Assembly: GCA_005879675.1 (NCBI GenBank) | Contig: VBJE01000018.1 | Location: forward strand, 1 to 12,846 | Origin: Chloroflexota bacterium | GTDB lineage: Bacteria; Chloroflexota; Dormibacteria; Dormibacterales; Dormibacteraceae | Direction of reading: 5' to 3' | Length of the DNA stretch: 12,846 nt | Part shown: piece by piece, positions 1 to 7,377 of the stretch | Layout: every line of letters begins with the position of its first letter | Numbering within the stretch: position 1 is the stretch's first letter | Made by a program: the position numbers and the translations under genes | Notes under the pieces: model-generated | What the model was told of the DNA's origin: nothing | The model's database searches: none | What the model saw: the letters and a program-made list of their open reading frames with translations, nothing else

Positions 1-1
1 G

Positions 2-334
2 GCGAATGAGGTCCACTCCTATTTCGCAGGACCTGGCGCGTCGCTCGTCGACAAGCTGCTGGCCGCCGGCGTGCAGCCGCAGGCAGGTGAGGCGGTGGGC
101 GAGGGACCGTTCAGCGGCAAAACGTTTGTCTTCACCGGCACGCTGGAGACGATCAGCCGTCCGGACGCCGAGGCTCTTGTGCGCAAGCTGGGCGGCAAGG
201 CGGCGGGCAGCGTGAGCGCGAAGACCGACTACGTCGTCGCCGGGCCGGGGGCGGGGTCGAAGCTGGAGAAGGCGCAGAAGCTGAAGCTGAAGATCCTGGA
301 CGAAGAAGAGTTCAAGGCGCTCCTCCCGCGGTGA
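2..334 (+). CDS. ligA: NAD-dependent DNA ligase, C-terminal BRCT part (5' truncated by window edge)
   Basis: The reading frame is open from base 2 and ends at TGA 332-334, giving about 110 residues that start ANEVHSYFAG. LigA seals nicks in duplex DNA using NAD+ in replication and repair. The visible part begins with what looks like the end of the helix-hairpin-helix region (SLVDKLLAAGV), followed by a BRCT domain: FSGKTFVFTGTLE, then R-x-DAEALVRKLGGK, then SAKTDYVVAGPGAGSKLEKAQ and the final ILDEEEFKALL. This order is the standard C-terminus of bacterial LigA. The adenylation, OB and zinc-finger domains lie outside the window. The gene is followed 71 bases later by gatC on the same strand, a neighbourhood I know from several high-GC bacteria. 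A different BRCT protein is possible but unlikely. Confidence 0.9.
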   Translation, partial: ANEVHSYFAGPGASLVDKLLAAGVQPQAGEAVGEGPFSGKTFVFTGTLETISRPDAEALVRKLGGKAAGSVSAKTDYVVAGPGAGSKLEKAQKLKLKILDEEEFKALLPR

Positions 335-390
335 GCGGCAGGGGTTGGGCCTGGCGCTCGCCGCCGTGGATGCTGGTCGCTCGCCGAACC

Positions 391-396
391 TAAGCT
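391..396 (+). promoter_or_regulatory. Candidate -10 element of the gatCAB operon
   Basis: TAAGCT matches the TANNNT form of a -10 box and ends 9 bases before the gatC ATG. No convincing -35 sequence or Shine-Dalgarno site is visible in the 71-base ligA-gatC gap. If the box is used, the transcript would begin at or very near the start codon (leaderless). The ATG is otherwise well supported by the GatC N-terminus. This is a pattern match only. Confidence 0.3.
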
Positions 397-405
397 TCAC
401 CACGT

Positions 406-651
406 ATGCCCCTCTCCAGGGACCAGGTCCGCCATGTTGCGATGCTTGCTCGAATCGGCCTCGAGCCCGACGATGAGGATTTCTACGCTGAGCAGCTGAG
501 CGGGATCCTCGGCCACATCGACCGCCTGCAGCAGAGCCGGCTCCGCGATGACGAGCCCCGTCGCTCGCTGACACAGGAGGAGGCGCTGGCCAACGCGCCG
601 GCGCCGGTCGACGGATTCTTCCGCGTGCCGGCGATCCAGGAGGAGGCGTGA
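406..651 (+). CDS. gatC: Asp-tRNA(Asn)/Glu-tRNA(Gln) amidotransferase subunit C (short form)
   Basis: GatC is the small subunit that wraps around and stabilises GatA in the GatCAB complex, which converts Glu-tRNA(Gln) and/or Asp-tRNA(Asn) to the amidated forms in the cytoplasm. The 81-residue product shows the family N-terminus (LSRDQVRHVAMLARIGLEP), an amphipathic helix (AEQLSGILGHIDRL) and the conserved C-terminus (LTQEEALANAP, then DGFFRVPAI). GatC is usually about 95 residues. Here the middle segment between the ILxxIDxL helix and the LRxDEPRxSL motif is missing about 13 residues compared with family members I remember, while the frame is continuous. The stop codon overlaps the gatA start by three bases inside GTGA, indicating translational coupling. 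Confidence 0.92.
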   Translation: MPLSRDQVRHVAMLARIGLEPDDEDFYAEQLSGILGHIDRLQQSRLRDDEPRRSLTQEEALANAPAPVDGFFRVPAIQEEA

Positions 652-2117
652 CCGCCGACGACCTGACCGAGCTGACGATCAAAGAGGCCGCGCGCCTCCT
701 GCGACTCGGATCGATCTCGGCCTCCGACCTCGTCACGGCGCACGTGGAACGGATCGAACGTCTCGACCCGCACGTCAAGGCATTCTTGCGCCTCACCCCC
801 GAGGTGTGGGAGAAGCAGGTCGAGGAGTCGGAGCGTCGGATTCGAGAAGGCAACGCCCCGCCTCTCGCCGGGATCCCGCTCGCGGTCAAGGACGTGCTGT
901 GCGTCCGCGGCGTGGAGACGACCGCGGGGTCGCAGATCCTCCGCGGCTTCAAGCCCCCGTACACGGGCACGGCGGTCGCGCGGCTGTTCGAGGCCGGGGC
1001 CGTGATGCTCGGTGTGACGAACTGCGACGAGTTCGCCATGGGCAGCTCGACCGAGAACTCGGGGTACTTCCCCACCCGCAACCCCTGGGACCTGACCCGA
1101 GTGCCGGGCGGCAGCTCCGGCGGCAGCGCCGCCGCGGTGGCCGCGGGCGAGGCGATGATCTCGCTGGGCACCGACACCGGGGGCTCGATCCGGCAGCCGG
1201 CGGCGCTGTGTGGCGTGGTCGGGATGAAGCCGACGTACGGGCGCGTGAGTCGCTACGGGCTGATCGCGTTCGCCTCCAGTCTCGACCAGATCGGGCCGTT
1301 CGCGAGGTCGGTCGACGACGCCGCGCTCGTCCTTTCCCTGATGAGCGGCCTGGACCCGCTCGACGCCACCTCGTCGGACCGGCCGGGCATGGAGGTGCTG
1401 AACAACTTCGGCGCCGGCGTCAAGGGCATGCGCCTGGGCGTGCCGCGCGAGTACTACGACGTCAAAGGCATCGAGCCGGGGGTGAAGGCGGCGATCGACG
1501 CCGCGCTGTTCATCCTCACCCGGGCGGGCGCCGAGATCGTCGACGTCTCGCTACCGCACACCGACTACGGACTGGCCGCGTACTACATCATCGCCCCGGC
1601 GGAGTGCTCTTCCAACCTCGCCCGGTTCGACGGCGTGAGGTACGGGCTGTCCGAGGTCGACGCCGCCAACATCACGGACGAATACCTGCAGACGCGGCGC
1701 AAGGGCTTTGGCACCGAGGTGCGGCGGCGCGTGATGCTCGGCACCTACGCGCTCTCGAGCGGTTACTACGACGCCTACTACCTGAAAGCGCAGAAGGTGC
1801 GGACCCTGATCAAGCGCGACTTCGACGAGGCGTTCAAGAGATGCGACGCCATCGTGAGCGCCACCTCGCCGACGGTCGCGTTTCCCATCGGCTCGAAGAC
1901 GCAGGACCCGCTCTCCATGTACCTGTGCGATGTGCTGACCCTGGGCGGCAACCTTGCCGGCCTGCCGGGGATCAGCGTGCCGTGCGGCACCTCTGACGGC
2001 CTCCCGGTGGGGTTGCAGGTCCTCGGTCCCCAGTGGGGGGAGAACGTGGTGCTGCGCGTCGCTCGCGCCTACGAGGAAGCGAGCGAGACGAAGGCCGAGG
2101 TCGCGTCCGTTGTCTAG
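648..2117 (+). CDS. gatA: Asp-tRNA(Asn)/Glu-tRNA(Gln) amidotransferase subunit A
   Basis: GatA is the glutaminase of GatCAB and belongs to the amidase-signature family. It releases ammonia from glutamine or asparagine, and the ammonia is channelled to GatB. The 489-residue length is normal. The catalytic Lys-Ser-cisSer set is present: K81 in LAVKDVL, S156 in the glycine/serine-rich PGGSSGGSAAA motif, and S180 in GTDTGGSIRQPA. The GatA hallmark TNCDEFAMGSSTENSGYF lies at about 124-141. The GTG start at 648 overlaps the gatC stop (GTGA) and is preceded by a strong purine-rich site AGGAGGAGG at 638-646, which decides the start. It is the central gene of gatC-gatA-gatB. Assignment to GatA rather than a general amidase is secure from the flanking genes and the hallmark motif. 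Confidence 0.98.
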   Translation: MTADDLTELTIKEAARLLRLGSISASDLVTAHVERIERLDPHVKAFLRLTPEVWEKQVEESERRIREGNAPPLAGIPLAVKDVLCVRGVETTAGSQILRGFKPPYTGTAVARLFEAGAVMLGVTNCDEFAMGSSTENSGYFPTRNPWDLTRVPGGSSGGSAAAVAAGEAMISLGTDTGGSIRQPAALCGVVGMKPTYGRVSRYGLIAFASSLDQIGPFARSVDDAALVLSLMSGLDPLDATSSDRPGMEVLNNFGAGVKGMRLGVPREYYDVKGIEPGVKAAIDAALFILTRAGAEIVDVSLPHTDYGLAAYYIIAPAECSSNLARFDGVRYGLSEVDAANITDEYLQTRRKGFGTEVRRRVMLGTYALSSGYYDAYYLKAQKVRTLIKRDFDEAFKRCDAIVSATSPTVAFPIGSKTQDPLSMYLCDVLTLGGNLAGLPGISVPCGTSDGLPVGLQVLGPQWGENVVLRVARAYEEASETKAEVASVV

Positions 2118-3507
2118 CTGGGAAGTAGTGATAGGCATGGAGATACACGTCCAGGCACGGACGCGCAGCAAGATGTTCTGCGGCTGCGCGATCGCCGAGC
2201 TGAACGCGCCACCCAACACCCACGTCTGCGAGGTCTGTCTTGGCCTGCCCGGTGTGCTGCCGGTGCCGAACAAAGCCGCGGTCGAGGCATGCCTCAAGAC
2301 CGCTCTCGCGCTCAACTGCGAGATTCCACGACATACGAAGTTCGACCGCAAGAACTACATGTATCCCGACCTGCCCAAGGGCTACCAGATCAGCCAGTAC
2401 GACCTGCCCATGAGCCGCGACGGGTTCCTCGAGATCGGCGATCGCAGGGTTCGGATCCGGCGCGTGCACCTGGAGGAGGACACGGGCAAGCTGATCCACG
2501 CGGGCGACAAGCTCCACAAGGCGTGGGAGTCGTACGTCGACCTCAACCGGGCCGGCGTCCCGCTCATGGAGATCGTGAGCGAGCCCGACCTCCGCTCCGC
2601 GGACGAGGCGCGCGACTACGCGATGGAGCTGCAGGCGCTGCTGCGCACGGTCGGCGCCTCCAACGCCGACATGGAGAAGGGCCAGATGCGGGCGGAGCCG
2701 AACATCTCGATTCGGCGCGCGGGGAGCGAGGAGCTCGGCGTCAAGACCGAGCTGAAGAACATCAACTCCTTCCGGGCCCTGCACCGCGCGATCACCTTCG
2801 AGGTCGAGCGCCAGCGCCAGGCCCTGGAATCGGGCGGCAAGGTGGTGCAGGAGACGCGCGGCTGGTCGGAGTCGGAGCAGCGCACCTTCCCGCAGCGCAG
2901 CAAGGAGTTTGCCGAGGACTATCGGTACTTCCCCGAGCCGGACATCCCTCCGCTGGAGCTCGACCGAGCCTGGATCGAGCAGCTGCGCGCTTCGCTGCCC
3001 GAGCTGCCGTCCGTCACACGCGAGGCGTTGAAGAAGGAATTGCCCGCGGCGGACGCGGTGCTGATCGCCGGGTCTCGCGACCTGGCCGATCTGTACCAAC
3101 GAACGGTTGCGCGGGGTGTACCGCCCGCGGCGACGGCGAACTGGATCGTCAACGAGGTCGCGCCAACGGGCAAGATTCCATCCCCTGAGAACCTCGCCGA
3201 GCTCGTTCGCCTCGTGCTCGACGGCGCCATCACGCGCGAGCAGGGACGCTCGGTGCTGATGGAGTCGGTCGAGACCGGCCGCACCCCCGCCGAGATCGTC
3301 GCCGAGCACGGCTATGCCCAGATGAGCGACGAGTCCGAGCTACGCGTCCTGGCCCAGGCGGTCATCGACGCCAATCCCAAGGCGACGGCCGATTTTCGGG
3401 CGGGCAGGAAGCAGGCGATGCAGGCGTTGATGGCGGACCTGCGCAAACGGGCGCCGCACGCGAACGCAAAGGCCGCGAGCGAGCTCCTGATGAAGCTCCT
3501 GGCCTAG
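2110..3507 (+). CDS. gatB: Asp-tRNA(Asn)/Glu-tRNA(Gln) amidotransferase subunit B
   Basis: GatB carries the kinase/transamidase site of GatCAB: it phosphorylates the tRNA-bound Glu or Asp and amidates it. With a TTG start at 2110 the protein has 465 residues, the usual size, and begins MSSWEVVIGMEIHVQ, matching the family start (EVVIGxEIHVQ). GAGG at 2097-2100 lies nine bases before the TTG, and the start overlaps the gatA end by eight bases. The frame is open further upstream, but that part is out-of-frame gatA sequence. Four cysteines in CGC (24, 26) and CEVC (40, 43) form the zinc knuckle present in many GatB. Other hallmarks are RKNYMYPDLPKGYQISQYD (80-98) and DLNRAGVPLMEIVSEPD (144-160). 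The YqeY-like tail domain fills the last 150 residues. Confidence 0.97.
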   Translation: MSSWEVVIGMEIHVQARTRSKMFCGCAIAELNAPPNTHVCEVCLGLPGVLPVPNKAAVEACLKTALALNCEIPRHTKFDRKNYMYPDLPKGYQISQYDLPMSRDGFLEIGDRRVRIRRVHLEEDTGKLIHAGDKLHKAWESYVDLNRAGVPLMEIVSEPDLRSADEARDYAMELQALLRTVGASNADMEKGQMRAEPNISIRRAGSEELGVKTELKNINSFRALHRAITFEVERQRQALESGGKVVQETRGWSESEQRTFPQRSKEFAEDYRYFPEPDIPPLELDRAWIEQLRASLPELPSVTREALKKELPAADAVLIAGSRDLADLYQRTVARGVPPAATANWIVNEVAPTGKIPSPENLAELVRLVLDGAITREQGRSVLMESVETGRTPAEIVAEHGYAQMSDESELRVLAQAVIDANPKATADFRAGRKQAMQALMADLRKRAPHANAKAASELLMKLLA

Positions 3508-3567
3508 CGACGAGGTGTTTCTCGGCCTTCGGCGGCGTTTCACGATCTGAGGCAATCCGTAGGGCGG

Positions 3568-3573
3568 TAGCCT
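3568..3573 (+). promoter_or_regulatory. Candidate -10 element for the PHP phosphoesterase gene
   Basis: TAGCCT fits TANNNT and ends six bases before the GTG start at 3580, the spacing typical of leaderless transcripts. The nearest purine-rich stretch, AGGG at 3561-3564, is 15 bases from the start and so too far to act well as a ribosome site. The 72-base gap after gatB otherwise shows no clear terminator. Pattern match only. Confidence 0.3.
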
Positions 3574-3579
3574 TGTCGC

Positions 3580-4371
3580 GTGCCCCTGCCTCCTGATCTA
3601 CACGTGCACACCGAATGGTCGTGGGACGCACCACGCGGCTCCATGGAGAAGAGCTGCGAGCGCGCGCTGGAGGTGGGTTTGCCAGCCATCGCCTTCACCG
3701 AGCACGCCGACTGGGCGCTCGTGCACGAGGGCCAGCACGCGGTCGACATCGAGGGCTACTTCGAGTCGGTCGAGCGGTGCCGGGCAAAGTTTCCAAACCT
3801 CCGGATCCTGACCGGCGTCGAGCTCGGTGAGCCGCACTGGTTTCCTGACGAGACCAAGGCGCTGCTCGCTTCTGGTCCGCTGGACCAGGTCCTGGGCTCC
3901 ATCCACTGCATCCGCCTCGACGGAGGCATGCTCGACGCGAGCCAGTTCCGGCTCCGGCCTGGGATCGACTTTCCGGCCGCCGTCCGCGAGTACCTCCGCG
4001 AGGTCCTGGCGATGGTCGACAGCGGCCAGCCGTTCGAGACCCTGGCGCACCTCGACTACCCCAAGCGCTACTGGCTCGACGGCCTGCCGCCTTATAAGGA
4101 AGTGGACTACGAGGCCGAGATTCGAGCCATCCTCAAGGCGGCCGCCCGCACCGGCCGCGTGCTGGAGGTGAACACGACCCGCGGGGACACGCTCTGTCCG
4201 GACATCACCGTGGTCCGTTGGTGGCGCGAGGTTGGGGGCCAGGCGGTGCAGTACGGGAGCGACGCCCATCAGCCCGACAAGGTGGCGGAAGGCTTCCGCG
4301 TCGCCACCCAGATGGTCGAGGCGGCCGGGTTCAAGCCCGCCCGCGACCCGGTCTCACTGTGGCGCCGCTGA
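3580..4371 (+). CDS. PHP-family phosphoesterase, probable histidinol-phosphatase (HisK type)
   Basis: The 263-residue product is a PHP-domain metal-dependent phosphoesterase. Metal ligands expected for the family are all visible: H8 and H10 in DLHVHTEWSWD, D16, H42 in FTEHADW, E81 in TGVELGE, H109 in GSIHCIR, H157 in LAHLDY, and D228 and H230 in YGSDAHQP. Length and motif order match HisK/HisJ-type histidinol-phosphatase, which removes phosphate from L-histidinol phosphate in histidine synthesis; PHP proteins with other sugar- or nucleotide-phosphate substrates share this layout, and no his gene is nearby, so the substrate is an inference. GTG 3580 is the only start that gives the family N-terminus. 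The gene end overlaps the next gene by 13 bases, so the two are probably co-translated. Confidence 0.85.
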   Translation: MPLPPDLHVHTEWSWDAPRGSMEKSCERALEVGLPAIAFTEHADWALVHEGQHAVDIEGYFESVERCRAKFPNLRILTGVELGEPHWFPDETKALLASGPLDQVLGSIHCIRLDGGMLDASQFRLRPGIDFPAAVREYLREVLAMVDSGQPFETLAHLDYPKRYWLDGLPPYKEVDYEAEIRAILKAAARTGRVLEVNTTRGDTLCPDITVVRWWREVGGQAVQYGSDAHQPDKVAEGFRVATQMVEAAGFKPARDPVSLWRR

Positions 4372-5600
4372 TCCTCAGGCCCTCGTCGCCCGCCCACGGC
4401 GGGGCGGCCGTGGCGCGAGACGAAGGCAAGGTTTGGCTCGTCAACTACGCGCTGCCGGGCGAGGTCGTGGAGGCGGAGCCGCGGGGCCGGCAAGGCGGCG
4501 TCGCCGTCGCGGCGGCGATCCGCGTCCTCGAGGCGTCGCCGCACCGGGTCGCGGCTCCATGCCCATACTTCGGCGCCTGCGGGGGGTGTCAGCTCCAGCA
4601 CGCGGAATACTCCCATCAGCTCGAGCTCAAGCGGCAGGTCGTCGCGGAGGCATGGGAGCGGGCCGGCCTTCGCCTGCCGCCTGACGTCGCCGTGCTCGGC
4701 ATGGACCACCCGTGGCGCTACCGCATCCGCGGCGAGTTCGAGGCCGTGCCCGAGGCGAGTGGCTGGCGGTTCGGCTTTCACCGGATGCGCTCGCACGCGG
4801 TGCTGCCGGTCGACAGCTGCCTGATCCACGACGAGCGCATCGAGCGGGCCCTGCCCGCTTTCGCCCGAGCAGCGGACGAGCTGCGGCTGACCGGCCTGCA
4901 GAACCTGCTCCTCACTGTCGAACCGACAGGACCCGGGCTGCTGTGGCGCCTGCGGTTCCACGGGCGCGCGCCGGCGTGGCCGCGCGACGAGTTCGCGCAT
5001 CGAGTCGCCGCGCTCCTGCCCGAGGTGACCCTGCTCGATGAGGCCATGTCGCTGGAGCTCTGGGACATGACCTGTCGCGTCCGCAGTGACACGTTCGTCC
5101 AGACCAACTACCGGCAGATGCTCGTGCTCTACCGCGCGGCCTTCAACATGCTCCGGCCGCAGCCCGGGGAGCGGGTGCTCGACCTCTACGCCGGCATCGG
5201 GACCATCTCCGTCGCCGTGGCGCGTGAATGCGAGTCGGTGACAGCGGTCGAGGAGAACCCGCACGCGGTGCAGCTCGGCCGCCTCAACGCGCGCATCAAC
5301 TCAGTGCGCGTGGAGTACATGCCGGGCAAAGTGGAGAGCGCGCTGCGTGAGATCCGGCTGGGCCGTCACCAGGCCGTGATCCTCGATCCGCCTCGCGCCG
5401 GCTGCGAGCCGGCGGCCATCGCCGAGCTGATCCGCCTGGGGGTAGAGCGCCTCGTCTACGTCAGCTGCGAGCCGTCGACCCATGCGCGGGACATCGTGGC
5501 GCTGGTGCGCGGCGGCTACCGGGTGAGACGCGCCGCGATCGTGGACATGTTCCCGCAGACCTACCACATAGAGTCCGTGGCCCTGCTCGAGCGAAGCTAG
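4359..5600 (+). CDS. RNA (uracil-5-)-methyltransferase, TrmA/RlmD family, Fe-S type
   Basis: The enzyme transfers a methyl group from S-adenosylmethionine to C5 of a uridine in rRNA or tRNA. Starting from GTG 4359 (413 residues), the order is: an N-terminal TRAM-like beta domain (GGAAVARDEGKVWLVNYALPGE); a 4Fe-4S site C68, C74, C77 (CPYFGACGGCQLQH) and C154 (VDSCLIHD); the SAM motif VLDLYAGIGTISV (273-285); ILDPPRAGC (341-349); the nucleophile C370 in YVSCEPST; and the general-base E405 in FPQTYHIESVALLE. The four-cysteine cluster points to the RlmD/RlmC-like branch; the target uridine (23S U1939, U747 or tRNA U54) cannot be read from sequence. An open frame reaches back to 4218, but that part is shadow of the PHP gene. 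GTG 4359 gives the normal N-terminus. Confidence 0.93.
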   Translation: MAPLILRPSSPAHGGAAVARDEGKVWLVNYALPGEVVEAEPRGRQGGVAVAAAIRVLEASPHRVAAPCPYFGACGGCQLQHAEYSHQLELKRQVVAEAWERAGLRLPPDVAVLGMDHPWRYRIRGEFEAVPEASGWRFGFHRMRSHAVLPVDSCLIHDERIERALPAFARAADELRLTGLQNLLLTVEPTGPGLLWRLRFHGRAPAWPRDEFAHRVAALLPEVTLLDEAMSLELWDMTCRVRSDTFVQTNYRQMLVLYRAAFNMLRPQPGERVLDLYAGIGTISVAVARECESVTAVEENPHAVQLGRLNARINSVRVEYMPGKVESALREIRLGRHQAVILDPPRAGCEPAAIAELIRLGVERLVYVSCEPSTHARDIVALVRGGYRVRRAAIVDMFPQTYHIESVALLERS

Positions 5601-5623
5601 CCCCTCCGGCACCTCCGGCGCCA

Positions 5624-5643
5624 CCTCCCCATGAATGGGGAGG
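5624..5643. terminator. Perfect 9-bp inverted repeat, probable terminator hairpin
   Basis: CCTCCCCAT (5624-5632) is followed by GA and then its exact reverse complement ATGGGGAGG (5635-5643). In RNA this would form an eight-base-pair G/C-rich stem with a four-base loop, 23 bases after the RNA methyltransferase stop. No T-run follows on either strand, so it is not a classical intrinsic terminator. T-less hairpins are common after genes in high-GC bacteria. It lies in a convergent gap and could serve both strands. Confidence 0.55.
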
Positions 5644-5647
5644 AACG

Positions 5648-5752
5648 CTAGACCCGGTCCAGCCTCCGGGCGAACTTGACCACCGAGATCCGAAGCCTGC
5701 CGGGACCCAACGACCTGACCACCATCGTCAGGATCGGCCTCAGTAGCTGCAT
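5648..5752 (-). CDS. Candidate 34-residue cationic small ORF, doubtful
   Basis: In the convergent gap the minus strand carries ATG (5752-5750) to TAG (5650-5648), encoding 34 residues that begin MQLLRPILTMVVRSLGPG. The peptide is rich in arginine and in aliphatic residues and has a cationic amphipathic look. It sits downstream of the aminotransferase on the same strand and directly before the perfect hairpin at 5624-5643. No Shine-Dalgarno site precedes the ATG, and high-GC sequence often holds chance ORFs of this size. I do not recognise a family, and it may well be non-coding. Confidence 0.2.
   Translation of the reverse strand: MQLLRPILTMVVRSLGPGRLRISVVKFARRLDRV
5714..5732. repeat. Short inverted repeat in the convergent gap
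   Basis: CCTGAC (5714-5719) and its reverse complement GTCAGG (5727-5732) flank a seven-base loop. It could be a second weak hairpin between the convergent RNA methyltransferase and aminotransferase genes. The rest of the 228-base gap shows no conserved RNA or confident gene; only short C-rich direct copies of CCTCCGGC (5603-5610 and 5612-5619) stand out. Confidence 0.3.
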
Positions 5753-5828
5753 GTCGGGCCAAACGGAACGTGAGCGGGGACGGTTACGCCCGAAGTCAAC
5801 GGCGGCAGCTTAAACGAACGGCCCGGCT

Positions 5829-7007
5829 CTAAGTACCCCGGTGTACGAATTCGGCCAGGCGGCCCACCCCTTCCTGGAGATCGGCATCAGAGCTAGCCAG
5901 GCTGATCCGGACCGCATCCCTGGCGACCTGGCCGAAGGCGGTGCCCGGGGCCACGCTGACGCCTCGCTCACGCAGGAAGGTGAAGGCAAACTCGCGAGCG
6001 GGCAGGCCGGCGGGCGAGACGTCGGCCATGATGTAGAACGCTCCGGCCGGCTCGGCGATGAGGAGCTCCGCGTCGCGCAGGATGCCCACGACCAGGTCGC
6101 GGCGCCTGCGATACGCGGCGACCATCTCGCCCACGCAATCCTGAGGCCCGACGAGCGCGGCTTCGGCAGCGACCTGGGTGATGGTCGAGACGCAGGAGGA
6201 GTTCGACTCGAGCACCTTGGTCACGGTGTCGATGAGCTCCACCGAACCGGTCACATAGCCGAGCCGCCAGCCCGTCATCGAGTAAGTCTTGGAGAAGGTG
6301 AAGGCGGTCGCGATGCGCGGGTCGTCGGGCGCGAGGTTGGCGGGACTGGTCCAGGTGCCATCGAGCACGATCTGGTCGTAGCACTCGTCGCTCAGCAGCC
6401 ACACGTTGTGACGCTGTGCCAGGTCGATCATCGTCGCGATCGTCGACGCCGGATAGACGGCGCCGGTCGGGTTGTTCGGGCTGTTGACGACGAGGACTTT
6501 CGTCCGCGGCGTGAAGAGACGCTCCAGCGCGTCGAGGTCGGGCTGAAAGCCGGCGCTCGGCGGACACGGGTAGTCGACGGCCCGAGCGCCGAGCCAGGGC
6601 AGCATCATCCGGTAGTTCGGCCAGCCGGGATCGGGGAGGAGGACCTCGTCGCCCGGCTCGAGGACGGCCGCGAAAGTGGCCGCGATCGCGCCGACTCCGC
6701 CGGGTCCGCACGCGATGGCTTCCACCGACGTCGTGATGCCGTTCACGCGCGCCAGCTTGTCGACGAGCTTCTCCCGCAGCGACAGCAGTCCCTGGGTGTG
6801 GGTGTAGAAGGTCTTGTTCTCGTCGATGGCCCGCTTGCCCGCGTCCTTGACGTGCTGGGGGGTGGGGAAGTCGGGCTGGCCGACGTCGAGCCGGATCGTG
6901 CCCGGCCGGCGCAGCGCCTCGTTGGCGACCTCGCGGATGCCGGAGTGCAGCATCTCGGCCGGCCCGCCGGCCAGTGAAGGCAGTGCGATGCGCGCCATGC
7001 GCGTCAT
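5829..7007 (-). CDS. Class I/II PLP-dependent aminotransferase (aspartate aminotransferase-like)
   Basis: A cytoplasmic pyridoxal-phosphate enzyme of fold type I. With ATG at 7007 it has 392 residues, the normal family length. Visible motifs are LDVGQPDFPTPQHV (substrate-side loop), FYTHTQGLLSLREKL (Y68), VVNSPNNPTGAVY with N179, LLSDECYDQIV with D207 contacting the pyridine nitrogen, and FSKTYSMTGWRLGY with the Schiff-base lysine K240 and R248. A carboxylate-binding arginine lies near the end in VRISLASS. Such enzymes transaminate aspartate, aromatic or branched amino acids; the exact substrate cannot be read. Two in-frame ATGs (7007 and 6998) are possible. The frame is open upstream to 7121, but that overlaps the preceding membrane-protein gene, whose stop lies only 14 bases before 7007, so an operon is likely. 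Confidence 0.93.
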   Translation of the reverse strand: MTRMARIALPSLAGGPAEMLHSGIREVANEALRRPGTIRLDVGQPDFPTPQHVKDAGKRAIDENKTFYTHTQGLLSLREKLVDKLARVNGITTSVEAIACGPGGVGAIAATFAAVLEPGDEVLLPDPGWPNYRMMLPWLGARAVDYPCPPSAGFQPDLDALERLFTPRTKVLVVNSPNNPTGAVYPASTIATMIDLAQRHNVWLLSDECYDQIVLDGTWTSPANLAPDDPRIATAFTFSKTYSMTGWRLGYVTGSVELIDTVTKVLESNSSCVSTITQVAAEAALVGPQDCVGEMVAAYRRRRDLVVGILRDAELLIAEPAGAFYIMADVSPAGLPAREFAFTFLRERGVSVAPGTAFGQVARDAVRISLASSDADLQEGVGRLAEFVHRGT

Positions 7008-7021
7008 CGTAAGCCGCCGGT

Positions 7022-7363
7022 TCAGGACGGGCCGCGGGCCCGGCGGCGGAGGTAGCGCAGTGTCACGAAGCTGTTCGCCGCAGCCAGCCACATGGCGAGC
7101 GGCCCCAGGAGGATCCACCAAGGCAACTGGTGGTCCAGCAGGAAGAGTCCGATGAGCGTGGCCTCGACTCCAACGCCCGTCACGACAGCTTCGATCGACG
7201 CGGAGTACGCGAGCTCGAGGCGCGCCGCGGCGCGGGCCTTGCCGTCGTCGGGCCTATTCCTGGTCCGGAAGAACCGCGAGTAGAGGGCCACTGCCCTGTA
7301 GAGCCCGAGGGTTGAGATCGCGGCGCCGGCCACCAGCAGGACGTACGGCGCCCATACCCTCAC
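7022..7363 (-). CDS. Small membrane protein of unknown function, three predicted helices
   Basis: The 113-residue product starts at GTG 7363 and has three hydrophobic segments, at about residues 4-22 (YVLLVAGAAISTLGLY), 57-77 (IEAVVTGVGVEATLIGLFLL) and 81-104 (PWWILLGPLAMWLAAANSF). The loop between helices 1 and 2 is basic (SRFFRTRNRP) and so is the C-terminal tail (RYLRRRARG), which suggests both face the cytoplasm, though three helices between them make the topology ambiguous. I do not recognise a family. It precedes the aminotransferase by 14 bases on the same strand and is divergent from dnaE. The amino-acid composition is protein-like and the frame lies in no other gene, so it is probably real. 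Confidence 0.62.
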   Translation of the reverse strand: MRVWAPYVLLVAGAAISTLGLYRAVALYSRFFRTRNRPDDGKARAAARLELAYSASIEAVVTGVGVEATLIGLFLLDHQLPWWILLGPLAMWLAAANSFVTLRYLRRRARGPS

Positions 7364-7377
7364 CGAGCCACCGTCTT

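Noticed and set aside
1954..2109. Upstream extension of gatB
   Set aside because: It lies wholly within gatA in another frame; TTG 2110 has GAGG at nine bases and restores the family N-terminus.
2085..2109. GAG-rich stretch before gatB as a TRAP target
   Set aside because: The triplets are irregularly spaced (five, one and more bases) and are explained by Glu codons at the end of gatA.
1972..3309. 445-codon minus-strand frame opposite gatB
   Set aside because: Shadow of gatB; composition is Arg/Leu/Val-rich with no recognisable motif.
5841..6977. 378-codon plus-strand frame opposite the aminotransferase
   Set aside because: The minus strand carries all PLP aminotransferase motifs; the plus frame is an antisense shadow.
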